NCBI RefSeq assembly: GCF_900589395.1
Contig: NZ_UUIS01000090.1
Location: 23,495-87,494, forward strand
Direction of reading: 5' to 3'
DNA from: Pseudomonas viridiflava
GTDB lineage: Bacteria > Pseudomonadota > Gammaproteobacteria > Pseudomonadales > Pseudomonadaceae
DNA: 64,000 bases
The stretch's first letter is position 1. Each line of letters opens with the position of its first letter. Below are positions 58,516 to 64,000 of this stretch, piece after piece. The position numbers were made by a program, and so were the translations under genes. The notes beneath the pieces are model-generated. The model made no database searches, was not told the origin of the DNA, and saw nothing but the letters and a program-made list of their open reading frames with translations.

Positions 58516-58711
58516 CCGTAAAATCCGTATCCATTGCGTATCAAGGTGCATTTCAGGGGGTCAGGCGCATGCATTGACCCTCGAGAACCCCTCATAGTGC
58601 ACCATTGAGGAAATTTTTTGCCACACACGGTGGCTTGACGACGCGCCTGACCTGTCAGCCAGACCCGGCATCGACTATTCTCGCGGCCTGCCTTCCTGGA
58701 GGAGCAAAGGT

Positions 58712-59548
58712 GTGCTGGCAACCGCATTGGTGTTGATGGCGGCGGGGCTGCACGCCACCTGGAATACCCTGGTCAAATTCAGTGGCGAGCGTCTGCTGGT
58801 GATCGCCAGCATGGATTTCGTGGCGCTGGTCTTTGCCTTGCTGGCGCTGGGTTTCGTGACGCCGCCTGCTGCGGCTATCTGGCCCTGGCTGATCGCCTCG
58901 GCGCTGTTCGAGTTGCTCTATCGGGCCCTGTTGATCAAGGCCTATCAGGTCGGTGACCTGGGGCTGGTGTATCCATTGATGCGTGGCCTGTCGCCGCTGG
59001 TGGTACTGGGCCTGACCCTGCTCTCTGGCGGTGAGGTCCTGAGCAACGGGCAAATCCTGGGCATCCTTTTGATTCCGGCCGGGTTGGCCTGCCTGCTCTG
59101 GCAGGGCGGAGGTGGCGTGCGATTACCCTGGTCGATGCTGCCGGTGGTGGGGCTGGTCGGCCTGTGCATCGGCAGTTATACCTGGATTGACGGGCACGCC
59201 CTCACGCTCGGCGCGCAGCCGCTGGATTATCTGGTGTGGCTGACGCTGATCAGTGCCTGGCCGTTTCCGGCCGTGGCCGTCGTCTGTCGGCGCCTGGCCT
59301 TCGTGCGGTTCTGGAGCCAGCAGTGGCGACTGGGAATGAGCGTCGGCCTGTGCGTGCTGGTGAGCTATGCGCTGGTGCTGTGGGCCATGCAACTGGGGTC
59401 GGTGGCCGAAGCGGCGGCGCTGCGCGAAATCAGTGTGGTGCTGGTGGTGCTCATGGGCATGCGCTACCTGCAAGAACCTTTCGGGCATCCCCGGCTCTTA
59501 GCTTGTGCCCTGGTATTGCTCGGCCTGTTGGTCATGAAGCTCAATTGA
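58712..59548 (+). CDS. EamA/DMT family transporter
   Basis: A 278-residue protein with about ten helices in two EamA repeats. The first is LMAAGLHATWNTLVKFSGER through VGDLGLVYPLMRGLSPLVVL, and the second ends SVAEAAALREISVVLVVLMG. Members export amino acids or metabolites; substrate unknown. A GTG start at 58712 with GGAGGAG upstream is clear. It is 13 bases before the second MAPEG gene, so the two are probably cotranscribed. Confidence 0.88.
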   Translation: MLATALVLMAAGLHATWNTLVKFSGERLLVIASMDFVALVFALLALGFVTPPAAAIWPWLIASALFELLYRALLIKAYQVGDLGLVYPLMRGLSPLVVLGLTLLSGGEVLSNGQILGILLIPAGLACLLWQGGGGVRLPWSMLPVVGLVGLCIGSYTWIDGHALTLGAQPLDYLVWLTLISAWPFPAVAVVCRRLAFVRFWSQQWRLGMSVGLCVLVSYALVLWAMQLGSVAEAAALREISVVLVVLMGMRYLQEPFGHPRLLACALVLLGLLVMKLN

Positions 59549-59561
59549 AAGGAACGAAAAA

Positions 59562-59957
59562 ATGACAGTAGCCTTCTGGTGCGTATTGATCGCGATCATC
59601 CTGCCGATCCTGTGCGCAGGCATTGCCAAGTTCAGCAGCGGCTTCAAGATGCGCGACAACCACGACCCGCGTGACTACCTCGAGGACCTCGAAGGGCTGC
59701 CACGGCGTGCCCATGCCGCGCAACTCAATGGCTACGAAGCCCTCCCGGCGTTCGCGGCGGCCGTGATCATTGCCCATATCGCCGGCAATGCGCAGTTGGT
59801 GACCATCGATGTGCTGGCGGTGTTGTTCATCACCACGCGCCTGTTGTACATCATCTTCTACCTGGCCGACCTGGCCATGCTGCGTTCGCTGATCTGGCTG
59901 GTCGGCATGGGCCTGATCATCGCGCTGTTCGGCGTCTCGGCGTTCCCGGCGGCCTGA
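59562..59957 (+). CDS. MAPEG family membrane protein (second paralogue)
   Basis: A 131-residue four-helix MAPEG protein, highly similar along its length to the one at 56830: NHDPRDYLEDLEGLPRRAHA against NHNPRVFLDRLEGLAGRAHA, then AQLNGYEALPAFAAAVIIAH. GGAACG precedes its ATG. It follows the EamA gene by 13 bases. The two paralogues probably arose by duplication, now separated by the antiporter and EamA genes. Function not known. Confidence 0.86.
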   Translation: MTVAFWCVLIAIILPILCAGIAKFSSGFKMRDNHDPRDYLEDLEGLPRRAHAAQLNGYEALPAFAAAVIIAHIAGNAQLVTIDVLAVLFITTRLLYIIFYLADLAMLRSLIWLVGMGLIIALFGVSAFPAA

Positions 59958-59983
59958 CGGGGATAAACACAGGATGCGCCGGC

Positions 59984-60388
59984 TCAGTCCTGGACTTTCT
60001 CAAGCTCGGCCTGGGCTTCGAGCAGTTCCTTGCGCGACTCGGCCAGCTTGTCCTTGCGCTTGTTGATTTTCTCCGGGTCGCCCTTGGCCATGGCCTGGTT
60101 CAGGTCGGTCTGGCGGCGGCTCACTTCGCGCTTGGCCTCCAGCACTTTCTGCTCGCGCTGTTTAAGCAGCGAGGCTTCGCTGCAATTGGCGTTTGCTTCG
60201 CTCAGGGCCTTTTCCAGGCCGGCCTGCTGGCGCTTGTCACCGTCGGCCTTGGCCTGCTGAAGCTTGTTGCTGATGTCCTGGCTCTTGAGCAGGCATTCCG
60301 GCACCGGCGCCGGCATTTCAGCGGCAAACAGGGCGGGTGAAGCCAGCGAGCAGGCCAGCAACAGGATCAGGGGGGAAACGCGCTTCAT
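59984..60388 (-). CDS. DUF1090 family periplasmic protein
   Basis: A 134-residue exported protein: signal peptide 1-22 (LILLLACSLASPALFA), then a highly charged helical region with two cysteines (PECLLKSQ, NANCSEASL) that may form a disulphide and a long coiled coil rich in Lys/Glu/Gln. It resembles the E. coli YqjC family (DUF1090), of unknown function. AAGGAG precedes the start. The ligB stop lies 42 bases upstream on the same strand. Confidence 0.83.
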   Translation of the reverse strand: MKRVSPLILLLACSLASPALFAAEMPAPVPECLLKSQDISNKLQQAKADGDKRQQAGLEKALSEANANCSEASLLKQREQKVLEAKREVSRRQTDLNQAMAKGDPEKINKRKDKLAESRKELLEAQAELEKVQD

Positions 60389-60430
60389 GTGTACTCCTTG
60401 TGGAAGCCGGGCGGGGTCGACAACCCGGCA

Positions 60431-62128
60431 TTAAAAACCCGCAACGTTCAAGGCGTGCAATCGGTCGCGCAGCGCCTGCACCTGCGGGTCGAGAAAAAAG
60501 GCCTGCAATTGCGCGGCACGCCCGGGCCCGATGCCCGGTTCGGCCTGCCACTGTTCAAGGCTGCGTTCGGCCAGTGGCTGCCAGTGCTCACCCAGCCGGG
60601 CGTCACCGGTCGGCGGCAGGCCCAGGGCCTTGAGCCATAGATGAAAAGGCCTGTCGCGTGCGCTTTGCAGGCTGGCGAACAGTTTGGCGGCGCTGCGCTC
60701 GCCAAGGCCCGGCATCTTAACAAGCTCGGCGGCTTCGAGGGTCATCCAGTCGAGCAGATTGTCGAGCCGTCCCGCTGCCAGCAGTTTGTCCCAAGTGCCG
60801 GGCCCCACGCCTGGCAGGTTCAGCGCCTGCTTGCCGGACAGCCAGGCCAGGCGGGCCCTGAACTGGCCTTCGCAACCGGGGGTCGGCTGCCAGCAACTGA
60901 GCGCATGAAAGGCTTGCGGGTCCGGTATTGCCAGCGCGACGCGCTCGGTGTTGCGCAGCACCACGCTGTCCAGGCGCGGGATGGTCAGCCCGGCCAGGCT
61001 CAGGGCGATCTGGTCGCCGGGGCGGATGTCCATTTCTCGCCAGCGTTGCAGCGAGCCGACACTGAGCGAGCGGATGGTGCGGTCGTCCAGGCGCACCGGG
61101 TGCAGCTCCAGCACCGGCGTGATGCGGCCGCTACGGCCAATATTGAAGTTCACCTTGCGCACCTCGGCCAAGGCGTTGGCATAGGGATATTTCCAGGCCG
61201 CGATCCAGTAAGGCGCCTTGGCCTGCCAACGTTCGGCTGCCGGGCGCCGGCCCTGGCGCAGCACCACGCCATCGCTGGCAAAGGGCAGCGGCTGGCGATA
61301 CCAGAGCGCGCGCCAGTGGCGGGCGCTTTCGATCGTCTCCAGTGGGTGGGTGTAGGCCAGGGTGTCGGCAAAGCCCATGGCCTCCAGGCCCGCCAGGCGC
61401 TCGGGCAGGGTGTCAGGTCCGTCGGGCCAGTCCCAGACGAACAGGCCGACCTGGGCCAGCTCGGCATCGCCGGGGTGATGACGGGCCAGGGTGCCGGCCA
61501 CTTTGCTGCGGGCATTGGCACTGCCGGCGCTGGCCTGCACATGATCGTTCAAGCGCCAGTACAACTCGCCTTGCAGCACCGCGTTGTGAGGGGTTGGCAA
61601 TTGCCGGGGAACGGCGCTCATGCGCAAGACGTGGGCGGTCCAGTCCTGGCCCTGCACGCCATCGCCGCGGCTGATGGCCTGGCGCAGCCGGCCCTGCTCA
61701 TACACCAGCGTGACCGCCACGCCGTCGACCTTGGGCTGGATCCACAGGTCCTTGCGGCCGTTGAGCCACTGTGCGACGGCCTGGTCATTGGCCAGCTTGC
61801 CAAGGCCGGTATGCGCCACCGGGTGCGGCACCGGGCCCCTGGCGGTAGAGAGTGGGCTGTCCGTGCCATGGGCCGGCAGGTCAAAGCACTGCCGCCAACG
61901 GACCAGTCGCTCGCGGGCCTGGTCGTAGATCTCGTCGGCCACCTGGGCAACGCCCTGACGGTGGTAGCTGTCGTCCCACTGGCTGATCCGGTCTTGCAAG
62001 GCGTGAACTTCCTGCCCGGCCCTGGCCGCGTCCCAATCCGGGCAGGCCTGTGCATACAAGGGTGTAGCGGTCGACAACAACCCCAGGCTCACGCCCAGGC
62101 CGGCGATAAAACGAATGATCGGTGACAT
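60431..62128 (-). CDS. ligB: NAD+-dependent DNA ligase LigB
   Basis: A 565-residue NAD+-dependent DNA ligase. The adenylated lysine is K123 in QPKVDGVAVT; KYPYANALAEVRKVNFNIG and GDQIALSLAGLTIPRLDSVV (OB fold) are recognisable, followed by a helix-hairpin-helix region (GVGPGTWDKLLAAG; MPGLGERSAAKLFASL). The Zn-finger cysteines and BRCT domain of LigA are absent, as in E. coli LigB. The N terminus (IIRFIAGLGVSLGLLSTATP then LYAQA) looks like a signal peptide. ATG 62128 has AAGGA at proper spacing; the ATG three codons earlier abuts it. Confidence 0.92.
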   Translation of the reverse strand: MSPIIRFIAGLGVSLGLLSTATPLYAQACPDWDAARAGQEVHALQDRISQWDDSYHRQGVAQVADEIYDQARERLVRWRQCFDLPAHGTDSPLSTARGPVPHPVAHTGLGKLANDQAVAQWLNGRKDLWIQPKVDGVAVTLVYEQGRLRQAISRGDGVQGQDWTAHVLRMSAVPRQLPTPHNAVLQGELYWRLNDHVQASAGSANARSKVAGTLARHHPGDAELAQVGLFVWDWPDGPDTLPERLAGLEAMGFADTLAYTHPLETIESARHWRALWYRQPLPFASDGVVLRQGRRPAAERWQAKAPYWIAAWKYPYANALAEVRKVNFNIGRSGRITPVLELHPVRLDDRTIRSLSVGSLQRWREMDIRPGDQIALSLAGLTIPRLDSVVLRNTERVALAIPDPQAFHALSCWQPTPGCEGQFRARLAWLSGKQALNLPGVGPGTWDKLLAAGRLDNLLDWMTLEAAELVKMPGLGERSAAKLFASLQSARDRPFHLWLKALGLPPTGDARLGEHWQPLAERSLEQWQAEPGIGPGRAAQLQAFFLDPQVQALRDRLHALNVAGF

Positions 62129-62336
62129 CGGCAGCATCCTTGCTCAAAACGATGACTGTCAGGCTAGCCAGCTTTGCGCAGGCGCTGCTTTCGATGTGGT
62201 CACCGGCTTTTGCCAGGCTTGAGCAGATGTGTCCCGGCAGTACAATCAAGGGGCATAAACGCGCGTGACTGTGCCTTGAGACGGCACCGCGAGCCTGTCA
62301 GATTGCAGGTCGATGTCGTGCTCTGGAGAACCTGCA

Positions 62337-62957
62337 ATGGACCTGTCGACCCTCGCTGTATTCATCCCTGCCTGCTTTGCGCTGAACATGGCGCCTGGCC
62401 CGAACAACCTGCTGTCGGTCAGCAATGCCAGCCGTCATGGCTTTGCCCGCGCCTGTATCGGTGGCGCCGGTCGCCTGCTGGCCTTTGCGATCATGATTGC
62501 CCTGGCGGCGGCAGGGCTGGCGGCGGTGTTGCACACCAGCGAGTGGCTGTTCCATGTGATCAAGGTCGTGGGCGCCGCTTACCTGTTCTACCTGGCCTGG
62601 CAGCTCTGGCGCGCGACGCCGCAGGCCGATGAACTCATCGGCACAAGCCATGCCAGCGTGTTCCGGCTGGCACGCCAGGAGTTTCTGGTGGCCATCGGCA
62701 ATCCCAAGGCCATTCTGTTGTTCACGGCGTTCCTGCCGCAATTCGTCGACCCGGCGCAAGACGTCACGGCTCAGTTTGCCGTGCTGGGCGCGCTGTTTCT
62801 GCTGATGGAATGCGTGGCCATCGCGCTGTATGCCGTCATGGGCGTGCACGCCCGCAAGTTGTTTGCGCGGCCGTCCAGCAGGCAACTGTTCAACCGTGTG
62901 TGTGCCGGTCTGCTGGCCAGTGCGGCGTCGGCCTTGCTGGTGGCGCGCCGGGCCTGA
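62337..62957 (+). CDS. LysE/RhtB family amino-acid exporter
   Basis: A 206-residue inner-membrane exporter with six helices. The family start motif FALNMAPGPNNLLSVSNASR is followed by GFARACIGGAGRLLAFAIMI and the RQEFLVAIGNPKAILLFTAF signature. GGAG precedes ATG 62337. Substrate cannot be deduced; family members export lysine, homoserine, threonine, or related compounds. Its 5' region is divergent from ligB. Confidence 0.9.
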   Translation: MDLSTLAVFIPACFALNMAPGPNNLLSVSNASRHGFARACIGGAGRLLAFAIMIALAAAGLAAVLHTSEWLFHVIKVVGAAYLFYLAWQLWRATPQADELIGTSHASVFRLARQEFLVAIGNPKAILLFTAFLPQFVDPAQDVTAQFAVLGALFLLMECVAIALYAVMGVHARKLFARPSSRQLFNRVCAGLLASAASALLVARRA

Positions 62958-63016
62958 CCTGAACCGGTCGGGCGCTGGCCGGTCTCAAGGAGCGAACATC
63001 ACCTATAGGGACATTC

Positions 63017-63562
63017 ATGAACAGTAAGCAGTTGTCTGAAACCAGCAAGTTTCTGAGTTACGTGTTGCGTCACGAACCGCAAGCAATCGGCCTGCAGCTC
63101 GACAGCGAGGGCTGGGCGGATCTTGACGCGTTGATTGCCGGCGCCGCCACGGACGGTCGAGTGCTGGATCGGGCGCTCATCGAGGCGGTGGTGGCTGGCA
63201 ATGACAAGAAGCGCTTTGCGTTTTCCGAAGACGGTCTGCGCATCCGCGCCGTGCAGGGACATTCGACCCAAACGGTCGACCTTCAGCATGTGGAGAAAAC
63301 CCCGCCGGTGCTGCTGTACCACGGCACCGCCACGCGATTTCTGGAATCGATCATGCAACAGGGGCTGATTGCCGGCAGCCGTCACCATGTGCACTTGTCA
63401 GAAGACGAGACAACGGCGGTGTCGGTAGGGCAGCGCTATGGCAAGCCGGTGGTACTGCACATCGAGGCGGCGCGCATGCAGCAGGCCGGGTTCCGGTTTT
63501 TCCAGGCCGACAATGGCGTGTGGCTGACCGAGGCGGTGCCGGTGGGGTTTATCAGGCAGTGA
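63017..63562 (+). CDS. kptA: RNA 2'-phosphotransferase KptA/Tpt1
   Basis: A 181-residue NAD+-dependent 2'-phosphotransferase. The winged-helix N half contains FLSYVLRHEPQAIGLQLDSE with the conserved Arg-His, and the ADP-ribosyltransferase-like half has VLLYHGTATRFLESIMQQGL, SRHHVHLSED and VWLTEAVPVGFI. In yeast it removes the splice-junction 2'-phosphate of tRNA; bacteria lack that splicing route, so the physiological RNA substrate is unknown. It follows the lysE-like gene by 59 bases. Confidence 0.93.
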   Translation: MNSKQLSETSKFLSYVLRHEPQAIGLQLDSEGWADLDALIAGAATDGRVLDRALIEAVVAGNDKKRFAFSEDGLRIRAVQGHSTQTVDLQHVEKTPPVLLYHGTATRFLESIMQQGLIAGSRHHVHLSEDETTAVSVGQRYGKPVVLHIEAARMQQAGFRFFQADNGVWLTEAVPVGFIRQ

Positions 63563-63613
63563 GTGCCTTGCCCGGTTGAAGCGGATCGCCGCCCAATGGT
63601 TCTTGTCACGCCT

Positions 63614-63667
63614 GAATAACTTGCTGATTTATCGGATATTGAATTCGCCCTTGGCAAGCGCTCCTAC
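63614..63667. repeat. Degraded family A relic with AT-rich flank
   Basis: GAATAACTTGCTGATTTA resembles 843-860, and TTGGCAAGCGCTCCTACA (63650-63667) resembles the family A right end with one REP-like gap. It appears to be a remnant of a larger unit. Confidence 0.5.
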
Positions 63668-63683
63668 ACCGGTCGATCCGACA

Positions 63684-64000
63684 ATGAGGCCAGCAAGGTC
63701 CATACACCTGCTGCGCCTGTCGCACAGCCATCGCCGGCAAGCCGCCTCCCACAGTCAGGTGTCAGGCCCGAAATTCTGGGCGACATCAATCCGGTGTGAG
63801 GCTGCTCTGCAGGGGATGAGGCCAGCAAGACCAGTACATCTGCTGCGCCTGTCCCATAGCCATCGCCGGCAAGCCGCCTCCCACAGTCAGGTGTCAGGCC
63901 CGAAATTCAGGGTCACATCAATCCGGTGGGAGGCTGCTCTGCAGGCGATGAGGCCAGCAAGACCAGTACATCTGCTGCGCCTGTCCCATAGCCATCGCCG
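63684..64000. repeat. Family B tandem array, 132-base units, running off the window
   Basis: ATGAGGCCAGCAAG recurs at 63684, 63816 and 63948, exactly 132 bases apart. Each unit carries CCTGCTGCGCCTGTC or TCTGCTGCGCCTGTC, then CCATCGCCGGCAAGCCGCCT and GTCAGGCCCGAAATTC, the inverse orientation of the array at 22111. At least 2.4 units are present, and the right boundary is outside. Apart from the family A relic at 63614-63667, nothing gene-like is seen between the kptA stop at 63562 and the end of the window. Confidence 0.9.

Noticed and set aside
1..64000. tRNA or rRNA genes
   Set aside because: No cloverleaf with GTTCGA-type T-loop and CCA end, and no rRNA-like stretch, was noticed by eye; a covariance search would be decisive.

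Overview
The window is chromosomal DNA from a Pseudomonas, most likely of the P. putida group. The support is GC-rich coding sequence, the gene order metX-yggT-proC-yggS/pilT, then pyrC'-pyrB-pyrR-ruvX-yqgE-tonB-gshB-pilGHIJ-chpA, and Pseudomonas-type families (PyrC' pseudo-dihydroorotase, 469-residue SAH hydrolase, ExaC aldehyde dehydrogenase). The species assignment is inferred from synteny remembered from reference genomes; no search was run. No rRNA, tRNA, CRISPR array, insertion sequence or prophage was found.

Layout. 1-5.9 kb: methionine and proline synthesis, the PLP-homeostasis protein YggS, the pilus retraction motor PilT, an NlpC/P60 peptidase and a TM2 protein. 5.9-12 kb: a reverse-strand block for pyrimidine synthesis (pyrR, pyrB, pyrC'), ruvX, yqgE, a TonB-like protein and gshB. 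12.2-22.1 kb: the forward Pil-Chp chemosensory operon (pilG, pilH, pilI, pilJ, chpA, a CheW-like gene) without pilK or chpB. 22.6-31 kb: a complete malonate decarboxylase cluster mdcABCDEGH-madLM with convergent mdcR. 31-36.1 kb: hemolysin III-like protein, rsmE, bioA and an exported FAD amine oxidase. 36.2-43 kb: the reverse-strand ethanolamine operon exaC-eat-eutB-eutC with a divergent AraC-type regulator. 43.3-50.3 kb: cytochrome b561, YceI, RhlE helicase, metF, ahcY (behind an SAH riboswitch) and an acyl-CoA thioesterase. 50.3-56.6 kb: a reverse-strand threonate operon ltnD-otnK-otnC-gntP-otnI with a DeoR-type regulator. 56.8-64 kb: two MAPEG paralogues around a Na+/H+ antiporter and an EamA transporter, a DUF1090 protein, LigB, a LysE exporter and KptA.

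How it works together. Three catabolic modules (malonate, ethanolamine, threonate) sit among conserved housekeeping genes. Each has a transporter and its own regulator, and each joins central metabolism at a different point: acetate (malonate), acetaldehyde then acetate (ethanolamine) and dihydroxyacetone phosphate (threonate). In each module one leader (madL, exaC, gntP) carries an AAnAAnAA motif of the kind bound by Hfq/Crc, suggesting shared carbon catabolite repression. metX, metF and ahcY link this stretch to the methionine/SAM cycle.

Intergenic DNA is dominated by dispersed palindromic repeats: family A (seven copies with arms of about 45-50 bases), family B (tandem units of 181 and 132 bases) and two minor families. 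They sit at or near the edges of all three catabolic modules. I saw no clearly unprecedented system. The best leads are the shared Hfq/Crc-like motifs, the perfect stem-loops around the transporter genes, the architecture of the long repeats and the signal peptide on LigB.
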